DNA of 64,000 nt from Mobiluncus sp963511525 (GCF_963511525.1 NZ_CAUPIY010000008.1:46107-110106); one strand, 5' to 3'. Shown: positions 25,535-34,148, counted from the stretch's first letter. Made by a program: numbers and translations. The notes: a model not told the origin generated them from the letters alone.

Positions 25535-26098
25535 CTATTGACCCCACACCACCAGGGCACCCGACTGGGAGGACATTTCCAAAGGGAAACCCAGCGATTG
25601 GGTTTTTTCGGGACGCTGCCCGCGGTTCAGTTTGGTGACTTCACCGCTGGAGGAGGCGGCAAAGACCCGGTTTTGCCGGTTCGCCGCCAGAGTGAGCGCC
25701 GCGTTTTCCGCTTCGAGTTCGTCCACGCGGCGCTGCAGAGCCATGATGCGCCGAATCCCCTCCAGGTTCACGCCCTCCCCTTGAGACAGGCTTTGCACCT
25801 GGTGCAGCCGCGCCAAGTCCCGCAGCGAATAGCGCCGTCCGCCCCCGCCGGTGCGCCCCGGCACCACCAGACCCATGCGGTCGTATTGACGCAGGGTCTG
25901 GGGGTGGATGCTCATCAGTTCGGCGGCCTGAGATACCCGAAATCGGGGTTTGGCCCAAACTTGCTGAGCCTCGACCTCGCTGAGCCCCGAGGCGCCCTGA
26001 GCCCCGCCGAATTCTTTGGCCAGGATCGTTTCGACCAGTCGCCGATTGTTGGAGTACAGCAGCGACAGAGCCGCGTTCATCTCATCGATTAGGCTCAT
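25535..26098 (-). CDS. hspR: HspR, MerR-family heat-shock repressor
   Basis: This 187-residue repressor should bind HAIR inverted repeats, classically with DnaK as co-repressor. The MerR-type winged helix core (AAELMSIHPQTLRQYDRMGLV, RTGGGGRRYSLRDLARL, LSQGEGVNLEGI) spans about residues 55-115. A Leu/Glu coiled region follows, and ALVVWGQ closes the protein as in other HspRs. About 50 N-terminal residues precede the usual HspR start; typical homologues are near 125-150 residues. It starts at ATG 26098 behind AGGAGG and is the last gene of the dnaK operon, 8 nt after dnaJ. Cognate sites are at 29982 and 30045. Confidence 0.93.
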   Translation of the reverse strand: MSLIDEMNAALSLLYSNNRRLVETILAKEFGGAQGASGLSEVEAQQVWAKPRFRVSQAAELMSIHPQTLRQYDRMGLVVPGRTGGGGRRYSLRDLARLHQVQSLSQGEGVNLEGIRRIMALQRRVDELEAENAALTLAANRQNRVFAASSSGEVTKLNRGQRPEKTQSLGFPLEMSSQSGALVVWGQ

Positions 26099-26106
26099 GA
26101 CACCTC

Positions 26107-27210
26107 CTAGAGCGCGACCTTCCGATCCAACTCGGCACGCGGATTAGCGCTGCGGGTCGCCGCCGCGAAATCATCAACGGCTTTCTTGGCAGCCCGAGAG
26201 AGCTTCTGGGGGACGGCTACCTGCACCGTCAGGCGCAGACTCCCCCGGCCTTTCTTCGTGTGCAGGCCATATCCGGGAATACGGATTTCCTCACCAGATT
26301 GTGTACCGCTCGGTACATTAACTTTGACGGTCGTGCCGTCCGGCAGCGGCACTTCAATGAGTGCCCCGTTGACGGCCTCCGCAAAGGTAATCGGCAGGGT
26401 AAACAGCAAATCCGTCCCGTCCAACTGCAGGAAAGGATGCGGGGAAACGCTACAGGTCACCACCAGGTTCCCCGGTTTACCACCGTTGACGCCCGGCTTG
26501 CCCTTGCCTTTCAGCCGAATCTTTTGTCCATCCCGGACCCCCGGAGGAATCCGCACGCTAATGACATCACCGTGCAGCTTGAGCCGGATGGTGGCGCCGT
26601 TATATGCCTGTTTAAAGGTCAGCTTCGTGGAAGCCGTAAGGTCAGCACCGTCTTGGGCGCGGAACGCGAACTTACGCGCCCCCGCATTGGGCGACCCGGC
26701 ACCATAACCGGGCTCAGCCGTGGGCCGGGCTCCTCCCGGATAACCGGAAAAGCCCTGACCAAACCCGGTGTAGGACGCACCCGGACCCGTTCCGTCAGCA
26801 CTATCCGCATAGCGGGTAAAGGTGTTGAGGATATCGCTCAAATCCGGTCCGGTTGCGCCACCATAAGTGGTACCGCCCCCGCCGTATCCGCCGGAAAACA
26901 TCGCTGAAAACACGTCCTCAAAATCAGAGGCAGAACCGTGGCGGGAACCCCCGGCCCGAAACCGGGGACCGCCAGAGGCCATAGCCCGCAAGGCATCGTA
27001 CTTCTGACGCTGTTCGGAATCGGAGAGAACCGAGTAAGCCTCACCGATTTCTTTAAACTTTTCCTCCGCAGCTTTATCGCCGGGATTCTGGTCTGGGTGA
27101 TATTGACGCGCGAGCTTGCGATAGGCCTTTTTCAGGTCTTTATCCGTCACGCCCTTCGATACTCCCAGGACCGCGTAATAATCCTTATCAATCCAATCAT
27201 TGGTGCCCAT
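26107..27210 (-). CDS. dnaJ: DnaJ-family co-chaperone lacking the zinc-finger domain (type II)
   Basis: This is a 367-residue J-protein that stimulates DnaK ATPase and delivers clients. The J-domain is at about residues 8-75 with the HPD motif (ARQYHPDQNPGD). A Gly-rich linker follows to about 180 (SGGYGGGG and YGGATG), and then the two beta-barrel client-binding domains. The four CxxCxGxG repeats of classical DnaJ are absent, so the protein is CbpA/DJB1-like despite its place in the dnaK operon. ATG 27210 follows GGGGGTAAGCG. It sits between grpE and hspR. Confidence 0.92.
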   Translation of the reverse strand: MGTNDWIDKDYYAVLGVSKGVTDKDLKKAYRKLARQYHPDQNPGDKAAEEKFKEIGEAYSVLSDSEQRQKYDALRAMASGGPRFRAGGSRHGSASDFEDVFSAMFSGGYGGGGTTYGGATGPDLSDILNTFTRYADSADGTGPGASYTGFGQGFSGYPGGARPTAEPGYGAGSPNAGARKFAFRAQDGADLTASTKLTFKQAYNGATIRLKLHGDVISVRIPPGVRDGQKIRLKGKGKPGVNGGKPGNLVVTCSVSPHPFLQLDGTDLLFTLPITFAEAVNGALIEVPLPDGTTVKVNVPSGTQSGEEIRIPGYGLHTKKGRGSLRLTVQVAVPQKLSRAAKKAVDDFAAATRSANPRAELDRKVAL

Positions 27211-27244
27211 CGCTTACCCCCTTTCCATTTTCTTGGTTCACGAT

Positions 27245-28045
27245 TCACGCCTCAGAAGGTTGGTCAGTAGAGGGATTTTTCTCTACTCCCACCACCACCA
27301 TGGCAGCGCGCAGGACCCGTTCTCCCATCAGGTAGCCCGGCTGCGCCACCGCGTCGATGATGTGTTCCCCGTCGTCGTCTGAGCCCGGAGCCATTTGAAT
27401 GGCCTGGTGCAGATGCGGGTTGAAAGTGTCCCCGACCTTTCCGTAGCGCTTGACTTTAAACCGGGTCTGTAAAGTGGATTCCAATTTCGTCGCCACCGCG
27501 CCGAACGGACCTTCCAGATCTCCGTGCTGGCGAGCCAAATCGATGTCGTCCAACACGCCCATCAGGGCATCGACCACCGAAGCAACCCCTGCTTCCTGCT
27601 GCTGGGGGATTTCCGCCTTGGTACGTTTGGCGTAGTTGCTGTACTCCTGTTGGAGGTTATACAGATCCGCCCGCGCCCGCGCCAAGTCGTCCTTGGCCTG
27701 ATCCAGTTCCTGGTTCAGAGCCGCGATACGGTCCTCTTGTGCCTGCGCCAACTCGGTGGTCAGTTCATCCGCTTCGCCCGAGGCGGGTTTGTCGCCCGCC
27801 TGAGCCGCCCCCCCGGCCTCGTGACCAGCAGAGTCACCGGGGGAAGCGTGGCCTGGTGCGGAATGACCCGCCGCGGATTTCGCTTTCTTGCCTTTCTTGG
27901 AGCCCGACTTGGCTTTGGCCTCAGTCTCAGCGGAATTCTGTGCCTCGCTGGCCTTTTCGGCCTCATGAGCAGCGGCTTTATCGAAATCTTTTTGAGCTTC
28001 GGCGTACGCCTTGCGGGCTTCTTGGCTGTGTTTGTCCTCGCTCAC
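27245..28045 (-). CDS. grpE: GrpE nucleotide-exchange factor
   Basis: The product has 266 residues. It accelerates ADP release from DnaK. The first 100 or so residues are an Ala/Lys/Glu-rich, probably disordered extension. The coiled-coil and beta-wing GrpE domain follows (LYNLQQEYSNYAKR, then FNPHLHQAIQ and the closing ERVLRAAMVVV). The GTG start overlaps the dnaK stop as GTGA (28045-28042), showing translational coupling. The extension is longer than in E. coli GrpE (about 197 residues) but similar lengths occur in Actinobacteria. Confidence 0.95.
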   Translation of the reverse strand: MSEDKHSQEARKAYAEAQKDFDKAAAHEAEKASEAQNSAETEAKAKSGSKKGKKAKSAAGHSAPGHASPGDSAGHEAGGAAQAGDKPASGEADELTTELAQAQEDRIAALNQELDQAKDDLARARADLYNLQQEYSNYAKRTKAEIPQQQEAGVASVVDALMGVLDDIDLARQHGDLEGPFGAVATKLESTLQTRFKVKRYGKVGDTFNPHLHQAIQMAPGSDDDGEHIIDAVAQPGYLMGERVLRAAMVVVGVEKNPSTDQPSEA

Positions 28046-29916
28046 TTGTTACCACCCTCATCGCCTTCATCAATGACTTCGGCGTCAATCACGTCGTCGT
28101 CATCGCTGGAGGCGGTGTTGGTGTCAGCCGTGGCTCCATCCGCTGGCGCCGATTCGCTTTCCTGCGCGTGGGCGTAGAGAGCCTGACCGATGGCCTGGGC
28201 CTTTTCCTCCAGTTCGCTCATCGCCGACTTGATAGCCTCGATGTCCTCACCTTCGTTAGCCTTCTTAAGGTGTTCCAAAGATTCCTTCACCGGAGCCACC
28301 ACGTCCTCAGGCAGCTTTTCAGCGTTATCCTTCAGCAGTTTCTCAATGCGGTAAACGGCCTGTTCAGCGCCGTTGCGCACCTCGGCCTCGTCACGGCGCT
28401 GCTTATCTTCGGCAGCGTGAGCTTCGGCTTCCTTAATCATGCGGTCGATTTCGTCCTTCGGAAGGGACGATCCGCCGGTAATGGTCATGGACTGCTCCTG
28501 ACCGGTGCCGCGGTCCTTTGCCGAGACGTGCACGATACCGTTAGCGTCAATGTCGAAGGTGACCTCGATTTGCGGCAGTCCGCGCGGCGCGGGAGCAATC
28601 CCGGTCAGTTCAAAAGTACCCAGCGGCTTGTTGTCGCGGGCGAACTGACGTTCCCCTTGGTAGACCTGAATCAGCACGGAAGGCTGATTGTCCTCAGCGG
28701 TCGAAAAGACCTCGGAGTGCTTGGTCGGAATAGCCGTGTTACGCTCAATCAGCGGGGTCATAATGCCGCCCTTGGTTTCGATACCCAAGCTCAAGGGGGT
28801 CACGTCGATGAGCAGAACGTCCTTGCGGTCGCCTTCAATCACGCCCGCCTGGAGTGCAGCTCCCACCGCCACGACCTCGTCGGGGTTCACGCCCTTATTC
28901 GGCTCACGACCCCCGGTCAGCTCCTTGACCAACTCGGTTACGGCAGGCATCCGGGTGGAACCGCCAACCATCACCACGTGGTCGATTTCGCTGAGCTTAA
29001 TGCCTGCGTCTTTGATGACCGCGTTAAACGGAGTCTTGCAGCGATTGAGCAGGTCCTCGGTCATTTCCTCAAACTTGGCTCGCGTGAGTTTTTCGTCGAG
29101 GTGAATCGGGCCGTTTTCGCTCATAGACAGGTACTGCAGGTTGATGTTCGTACTCATCGCGCTGGACAGTTCTTTCTTGGCCTGCTCAGCGGCGTCACGC
29201 AGACGCTGCAACGCGATTTTATCCTTGGACAAATCCACGCCGTCCTTAGTCTTAACTTGGTCAACCAGCCAATCTACGACACGCTGATCCCAGTCGTCAC
29301 CGCCCAGTTTGTTATCACCGTTGGTGGCGCGCACCTGAATGGTGGAAAACCCGTCATCGTCCTTGCCGACTTCCAGCAGGGACACGTCGAACGTACCGCC
29401 GCCCAGGTCGAATACCAGGATTAGCTCGTCCTCCCGGCCCTTTTCCAGGCCGTAGGCCAGCGCCGCGGCGGTCGGCTCGTTGATGATACGCAGCACCTTT
29501 AAGCCCGCAATCTGGCCAGCTTCCTGGGTCGCGGTGCGCTGAGAGTCATTGAAGTATGCCGGAACGGTGATGACCGCGGAATCCACGCTTTCACCCAGGT
29601 AGGCTTCGGCGTCCTGCTTGAGTTTGCCCAGGATACGAGCCGAGATTTCCTGCGGAGTGTATTCCTTGTCGTCGATAGAGACTTTCCAGTCCGTTCCCAT
29701 GTGACGCTTCACCGAAGATATAGTGCGGTCTACGTTCGTGACCGCCTGACGCTTGGCGACCTCTCCCACCAGGACTTCGCCCGTCTTTGAGAACGCCACC
29801 ACGGAAGGCGTGGTGCGCATCCCTTCTGCGTTGGCGATAATCGTGGGTTCACCACCTTCCAAAACGGCCAGAGCCGAGTTTGTGGTTCCTAAGTCGATGC
29901 CTACTGCTTTTGCCAT
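28042..29916 (-). CDS. dnaK: DnaK (Hsp70) chaperone
   Basis: This is the 624-residue ATP-dependent Hsp70. The N-terminal nucleotide-binding domain has GIDLGTTNSALAV and the phosphate-2 loop FDLGGGTFDVS. The interdomain linker DVLLIDVTPLSLG leads to the substrate-binding domain, a helical lid and an acidic tail rich in Asp (DDDDVIDAEVIDE). ATG 29916 follows GGGGAG. It is the first gene of dnaK-grpE-dnaJ-hspR, with two HAIR operators upstream, so HspR-controlled heat induction is expected. Confidence 0.98.
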   Translation of the reverse strand: MAKAVGIDLGTTNSALAVLEGGEPTIIANAEGMRTTPSVVAFSKTGEVLVGEVAKRQAVTNVDRTISSVKRHMGTDWKVSIDDKEYTPQEISARILGKLKQDAEAYLGESVDSAVITVPAYFNDSQRTATQEAGQIAGLKVLRIINEPTAAALAYGLEKGREDELILVFDLGGGTFDVSLLEVGKDDDGFSTIQVRATNGDNKLGGDDWDQRVVDWLVDQVKTKDGVDLSKDKIALQRLRDAAEQAKKELSSAMSTNINLQYLSMSENGPIHLDEKLTRAKFEEMTEDLLNRCKTPFNAVIKDAGIKLSEIDHVVMVGGSTRMPAVTELVKELTGGREPNKGVNPDEVVAVGAALQAGVIEGDRKDVLLIDVTPLSLGIETKGGIMTPLIERNTAIPTKHSEVFSTAEDNQPSVLIQVYQGERQFARDNKPLGTFELTGIAPAPRGLPQIEVTFDIDANGIVHVSAKDRGTGQEQSMTITGGSSLPKDEIDRMIKEAEAHAAEDKQRRDEAEVRNGAEQAVYRIEKLLKDNAEKLPEDVVAPVKESLEHLKKANEGEDIEAIKSAMSELEEKAQAIGQALYAHAQESESAPADGATADTNTASSDDDDVIDAEVIDEGDEGGNK

Positions 29917-29981
29917 TGTGTTTCTCCCCTTTTTCGTTGTGTGTGTTCGTATTCTTTACATTTCAAACCCGAGAATAGGAA

Positions 29982-30002
29982 TCTTGAGTTCTAACGACTC
30001 AA
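29982..30002. promoter_or_regulatory. HAIR operator 1 (HspR site)
   Basis: CTTGAGT-N7-ACTCAAG is a perfect match to the HspR-associated inverted repeat, 66 bp upstream of the dnaK start. Confidence 0.92.
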
Positions 30003-30044
30003 GTTTAGCTCAGGTGATTTTCGTTGTCTACCCGAAACTGTAAA

Positions 30045-30065
30045 ACTTGAGTCTATCTAACTCAA
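30045..30065. promoter_or_regulatory. HAIR operator 2 (HspR site)
   Basis: CTTGAGT-N7-ACTCAAC matches the HspR-associated inverted repeat with one mismatch in the last base. It is centred 63 bp from the first copy. Confidence 0.85.
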
Positions 30066-30149
30066 CTTCTAAAAGGGTGGTTTTATTCCCGGAAAACGCA
30101 GGCCGAAACGAAAAACGATGAAACGCCCTTGTGAACTCAAATCCAGAAA

Positions 30150-30186
30150 GGGCAAAGCGCCCGGAAAAACTCCGGACGCCTTGCCC
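30150..30186. terminator. Long hairpin between the dnaK control region and the small ORFs
   Basis: Positions 30150-30165 pair with 30171-30186: 14 of 16 pairs with a 5-nt loop. On the minus strand it is followed only by TTTC, so it is a weak intrinsic terminator for the ORF at 30236-30532. On the plus strand it sits directly upstream of the AAAGGAG of a 12-codon ORF. Confidence 0.5.
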
Positions 30187-30200
30187 CAAAGGAGAACATC

Positions 30201-30239
30201 ATGAAGAAAAAAGAATGTTGTCCAAACCCCGCAAACTAG
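30201..30239 (+). CDS. Possible 12-residue peptide (MKKKECCPNPAN)
   Basis: An ideal AAAGGAG (30188-30194) stands 6 nt before ATG 30201, opening a 12-codon frame with two adjacent Cys that ends TAG. Its stop shares the CTAG with the stop of the convergent 98-codon ORF. It lies downstream of the second HAIR site and of a strong hairpin. It may be a true micropeptide, a leader peptide or chance. Only the quality of the ribosome-binding site supports it. Confidence 0.35.
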   Translation: MKKKECCPNPAN

Positions 30240-30532
30240 GCGGCAAAGCCCTGGTTAGCCACCGTGCGGGAACTGAGAATCCCCACGATTCCCGAAGCGG
30301 GAACGTTGAAGGAGGGACGACCCACCAGCTTGTTTACCGCGTCAGCCAGCGTGCCAGACTTGAAAGCCCGCGCGTCGCCATCCGCCCGATTCACGTTGCT
30401 GGGAGCGACAACCTTGGGAAAAACAGGAACGTTATCGTAGGCGCTGCGGCCAGCCGTGGAGGCCACAGCCACCGCAAACATCTGAGGTGTCTGCAGCTTG
30501 TCTGTACCGCTAAGTTGCTCGCTCATTTTCAT
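30236..30532 (-). CDS. Hypothetical protein, 98 residues
   Basis: No recognised family. The product is soluble-looking, without Cys, with a Ser/Ala/Val-rich composition (FAVAVASTAGRSAYDNVPV, and a SGTLADAVNKLVGRPSF segment). Two candidate ATGs (30532 and 30526) follow AAGGATGGG; the second has the better spacing. A hairpin at 30150-30186 lies downstream. The opposite-strand frame through the same stretch has a poor start and low-complexity Arg/His composition, which favours this strand. Confidence 0.55.
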   Translation of the reverse strand: MKMSEQLSGTDKLQTPQMFAVAVASTAGRSAYDNVPVFPKVVAPSNVNRADGDARAFKSGTLADAVNKLVGRPSFNVPASGIVGILSSRTVANQGFAA

Positions 30533-30809
30533 CCCATCCTTGGATCGTCATAGTCTCTGACTCCAAGACACCGTTGCCGATGACCTTGGTGACAACCGTA
30601 ACTATCGGCCGGTTTCGGGCTTCATTAGGTTCTTTACGGATTTTTCTGGCCAAAGTTGTTTTGAGCAGGCAATCGATGTTCAAAAGGGGGGCTTTGTCAG
30701 GACAAATGATTGTTTTGGGGTGATTCCCCGCCTGGGCCGCGCGATGTCAAAAATCCTTCGAAAACCGCCACAATCCCGCCAGAAAGCCAACTGGAGGGCA
30801 TGAAACAGG

Positions 30810-30815
30810 TAAACT
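30810..30815 (+). promoter_or_regulatory. TANNNT -10 box of a probable leaderless transcript (trkA)
   Basis: TAAACT ends 6 nt before GTG 30822. No Shine-Dalgarno sequence is present. Confidence 0.5.
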
Positions 30816-30821
30816 TTGAGG

Positions 30822-31484
30822 GTGGCTGAAAAGGAAAAGTCCTCGGGAACATTGGTAATCGGCTTGGGCCGTTTCGGGTCCGCGGTGGCGATGACGCTGA
30901 ATTCACTGGATCGCGAAATTCTGGCGGTCGAAAGCGACCCGGCGCAAGTCGAGCGGTTTTCCCCGCTCTTTCCCGTAGTGGAAGCGGACGCGACCCGCCT
31001 GGACGCGATGGAACAGCTGGGTGCCAAAGATTTTTCGTCCACCGTGGTGGGGGTCGGCGCCTTGGAAGCGTCGGTGCTGATTACCGCCAACTTAGTCGAT
31101 TTGGGGATGGAGCAAATCTGGGCCAAAGCCATCAGCCGCGAACAGGGCAAAATCCTGCGTCGTATCGGCGCCCACCATGTCATTTACCCCGAATTTGATG
31201 CTGGACGGCGTACCGCGCACCTGGTTGACGGCAGGATGCTGGACTACGTAGAGATGGACCGGGAAGGGTTCTCGATTGTTAAGATGCGCCCGCCGGCAGA
31301 AATCCAAGGATTTACCCTGCTGGAATCCGATGTGCGCCGCCGCTACGGGGTCAATATCCTGGGTGTCATCTCGCCTGGACAGCACTTTGAATACGCCGGG
31401 CCGGACACGGTAGTAGCAGCCAACGACCTGATTATCGTGTCGGGCGACGGAAAACTGCTCGAAGATTTCGCGAACCGCCCCTAG
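30822..31484 (+). CDS. trkA: TrkA/KtrA-type potassium uptake regulatory subunit
   Basis: This 220-residue cytoplasmic RCK protein gates a Trk/Ktr K+ channel. The N-terminal Rossmann fold has VIGLGRFGSAVA and the acidic end of strand 2, AVESD, which binds NAD(H) or ATP/ADP ribose. A TrkA-C domain occupies about the last 80 residues (SIVKMRPP, GVNILGVI, and closing LIIVSGDG). The start is placed at GTG 30822, with TAAACT 6 nt upstream; an in-frame TTG at 30816 is the alternative. It converges on a minus-strand operon containing its presumed partner trkH, so the two subunits are not co-transcribed. Confidence 0.92.
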   Translation: MAEKEKSSGTLVIGLGRFGSAVAMTLNSLDREILAVESDPAQVERFSPLFPVVEADATRLDAMEQLGAKDFSSTVVGVGALEASVLITANLVDLGMEQIWAKAISREQGKILRRIGAHHVIYPEFDAGRRTAHLVDGRMLDYVEMDREGFSIVKMRPPAEIQGFTLLESDVRRRYGVNILGVISPGQHFEYAGPDTVVAANDLIIVSGDGKLLEDFANRP

Positions 31485-31491
31485 GAGAACT

Positions 31492-32667
31492 CTAGAGGTT
31501 CAGCCAATAGGTTGAACCGGGCACCACCCGATACATGACCGCGGTGAGGCGTGCCCCAGCACACGATTGCGCCAGCTCACCTAACTCACTCGCCTCGATG
31601 TCCACGCCCACGTCGGCGCAGTCCAAAACCGCCGTGAACCCGAAAAACACCACGTCGTAGTCTTGGCGAACCCGCTCCCAATCGACCCCCAGAAACACCG
31701 CGTCTTTGCCGCTCAAACGTTGGAACTCCTGGCGCACTTCCAGGTTGGTGAACTCCAGCGGATAGCGCCTGACCAGCTCACGCCAGTTTTCCAGGGAGTT
31801 CACTTGGTAGACCCGGTTAAAGCTGAGGGGCGGAATCTGATCAAAGTGGAACGGAATCTCCCGCGCCTGTTCTGGACTGGCCGCCCACACCGGGTCAAAC
31901 AGGTCGCGCGTACAGGCGAACTGGAGCAGCGGCGCTTGTGGGAAGTGCAAGCCAGAAGTCGGATCGGGGATGGGAGGAACCGGACCGATGAAACTCGTCA
32001 CAAAGGGGAAAGTGTGAGGATTCGTGCCCCCGTGAGGTGCCCCGTAGCGCGGTAGCTGCCCGGGAGGGCGCTGCACAGCGCTGGGGTCGGAGGGCTGGTG
32101 CAGCGTCACGGCGTCCAAAGAATCAAACCGCAGATGATGCGCCCGCGGATGAAAACGCTGCTTGAGGTACTTTAACAGGGGAAACTCCAGCCACTGCTGG
32201 GCTAGGGCATCCGCGATATTTCGTCCGCTCGGCCCGATGACCCGGTCCGCGATTCGCGGCTGCATATCTTCGCAAAAGGTGTAGTCACACACAGCCGAGG
32301 AGAGCCGCTCCACCAGCAGGGGAAGCTGTTGCTCTGAAAGACCCTGAGCATTTTCCTGGCTGAGCTCATCGAACCGGGTTTTAAACGCTTGAATCGCTGT
32401 GTCGGCACCGGGAATGTCGCGCACATCAGTGCCGTTTTGCAGCGCTTTGAGGGCGTGCTTTTCCTTGCGCGCCCGCGCCCGCATATAGGAGTCAAGCAGT
32501 TTGCGGTGCAAAGGGTCGTCGGCCATTCCCAAGCAAAACGCTTCCAGAGTCGAACCCGCGAAAATTTCCCGATACAGATTGGGAAAAGCCACCAGCGCCA
32601 CCCAGTATCGGCGCCACGCCCCCGGCTTCGCCTCCAGGTTAGGGAACGCCCAATTCGTTACCGCCAT
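31492..32667 (-). CDS. Hypothetical protein, 391 residues, downstream of trkH
   Basis: I do not recognise this protein. It is soluble-looking. A mixed alpha/beta N-terminal part contains a basic segment (RARARKEKHALKAL). A Pro-rich middle follows (PPGQLPRYGAPHGG, then GPVPPIPDP). The C-terminal third contains FFGFTAVLDCADVGVDIEASEL and ends VPGSTYWLNL. ATG 32667 follows GGGAG. It begins 20 bp after the trkH stop, so the two are probably co-transcribed. Its stop lies 7 bp from that of trkA on the other strand. Confidence 0.8.
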   Translation of the reverse strand: MAVTNWAFPNLEAKPGAWRRYWVALVAFPNLYREIFAGSTLEAFCLGMADDPLHRKLLDSYMRARARKEKHALKALQNGTDVRDIPGADTAIQAFKTRFDELSQENAQGLSEQQLPLLVERLSSAVCDYTFCEDMQPRIADRVIGPSGRNIADALAQQWLEFPLLKYLKQRFHPRAHHLRFDSLDAVTLHQPSDPSAVQRPPGQLPRYGAPHGGTNPHTFPFVTSFIGPVPPIPDPTSGLHFPQAPLLQFACTRDLFDPVWAASPEQAREIPFHFDQIPPLSFNRVYQVNSLENWRELVRRYPLEFTNLEVRQEFQRLSGKDAVFLGVDWERVRQDYDVVFFGFTAVLDCADVGVDIEASELGELAQSCAGARLTAVMYRVVPGSTYWLNL

Positions 32668-32687
32668 CGTTGAACTCCCGCTCTGAC

Positions 32688-34148
32688 CTATCCGATACTG
32701 GGGGCTTCTTCGGGAAATCGTATCACCCGGCGGCGGTTACGCATGGCGAGGGCGGCTCCGAAAGTCATGGAACCCACCCGGCCGGTGAACATCAGCAGAG
32801 AGAGCAAAATTTTCCCTGAATCAGGTAAGGAACCGGTGATGCCGGTGGACAGACCGACAGTACCGAACGCACTGTTGACTTCGAACAGGGCTTTCGACAA
32901 CGGCAAGTCCGTCAGCAGCATCAGAACGGCCGTAGACAAGCCTATGACCAGGGAACTCATGGCGACCACCGCCACTGCCAGACGCACCGTGGACGGACCG
33001 ATACGCCTCCCGAACGCCTCGATGTCACGATTGCCGCGCACCTCCGCCAAAATCGCCAGAACCATCACCGCGAAAGTCGTGACCTTGATGCCCCCGGCGG
33101 TGGAAGCCGAGCCACCACCGATGAACATCATGATGGAAGAAACGAACCAGGTCGCCTCGTGCATAGAACCTACATCAACCGTGGAAATCCCTAGTGACCT
33201 CGCGTTGAACGCGCCCAGTAAAGCCGCCAGGAATTTACCCGGCAGGTCCAGGGCTCCCATAGTTCGCGGATTGTTCCACTCGATAGCCGCGGTGATTCCG
33301 CCGCCAACCACGGACAGTGCCAGGTAGGTGGTGATGGTCAGTTTCGAGTGCAAACTCAAGTGTTTTGGCCGCCGCCAGTTGCGGGCTAGGTCCAAGGAAA
33401 CCGGGAAACCGATGGCACCGATGAAAACCCCCAGACACATCGGGCCGATGATGCCGAAGTCGGAGACGAACTGTTCCACCCCGCCCGGCACTATGACGAA
33501 GCCGGCGTTGTTGAACACGCTGACCGCCATGAATACCGCATACCAGGCCGACATGCCGACACCGTAGTCTTGCCGGATGAACTCGGGAAAAAGCATCAGG
33601 GCAATGACCGATTCAACCGAAACCGACACCAAGAGAGCCATTTTCCCCAGCGAACCGACTTCCCCGAGAGAGGATTTCTTTTCCCCCGCAGCCAGGATGC
33701 GGGCGGTCAGGCCGATGTGGCGCGAAACGGCCAGGGACAGCATAGAGGCTAAGGTCATGACCCCGAGTCCCCCGATTTCTACGCCGAGCATGATGACCAC
33801 CAGCCCAAACGGCGACCAGTAAGTGTCGGAAGGTACCACGGTCAAACCAGTCACACATACTGCTGAAGTACTGGTAAACAGCGCGTCGACGAAGCGGGCG
33901 TGACTCGGATCGCGGGTAGAAATCGGCAGGCACAGGATTGCGGTGTGGATGGCGATGATGGAGAGGAACACTGCCAGAGTCAGGCGAGCGGGGGCGCGGC
34001 GGGCGAGATCATCAAACCACTTCCCGCTTTTCTCGCGCAGGTTCGCAAAAAACTTCAAGTTCGCCCGTTCCTTTTTCCCGACAGAGATTTTCCGGCTGGT
34101 TTTCTGGCGGAGCTTTCGCTGCCCCGGTGGAGACCTGACGGAATCCAC
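32688..34148 (-). CDS. trkH: TrkH/KtrB-type potassium channel subunit
   Basis: This is a 486-residue integral membrane protein of the superfamily of K+ transporters. The four P-loop filters are visible: SAVCVTGLT, FNNAGFVIV, FNARSLGIST and FGTVGLSTG, each with the conserved Gly. About 65 basic cytoplasmic residues precede the first membrane segment. It should conduct K+ under control of TrkA. The annotated start is GTG 34148, but no Shine-Dalgarno sequence or TANNNT box supports it, so an internal start within the basic extension is possible. It leads an operon with the unknown gene at 31492. Confidence 0.93.
   Translation of the reverse strand: MDSVRSPPGQRKLRQKTSRKISVGKKERANLKFFANLREKSGKWFDDLARRAPARLTLAVFLSIIAIHTAILCLPISTRDPSHARFVDALFTSTSAVCVTGLTVVPSDTYWSPFGLVVIMLGVEIGGLGVMTLASMLSLAVSRHIGLTARILAAGEKKSSLGEVGSLGKMALLVSVSVESVIALMLFPEFIRQDYGVGMSAWYAVFMAVSVFNNAGFVIVPGGVEQFVSDFGIIGPMCLGVFIGAIGFPVSLDLARNWRRPKHLSLHSKLTITTYLALSVVGGGITAAIEWNNPRTMGALDLPGKFLAALLGAFNARSLGISTVDVGSMHEATWFVSSIMMFIGGGSASTAGGIKVTTFAVMVLAILAEVRGNRDIEAFGRRIGPSTVRLAVAVVAMSSLVIGLSTAVLMLLTDLPLSKALFEVNSAFGTVGLSTGITGSLPDSGKILLSLLMFTGRVGSMTFGAALAMRNRRRVIRFPEEAPSIG

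Noticed and set aside
27739..29424. 561-codon plus-strand frame opposite grpE/dnaK
   Set aside because: Long frames antisense to dnaK are a well-known artefact of its codon usage; no start signal or domain.
30131..30553. 140-codon plus-strand frame
   Set aside because: Weak GTG start without ribosome-binding site and Arg/His-rich composition; the opposite 98-codon ORF is better supported.
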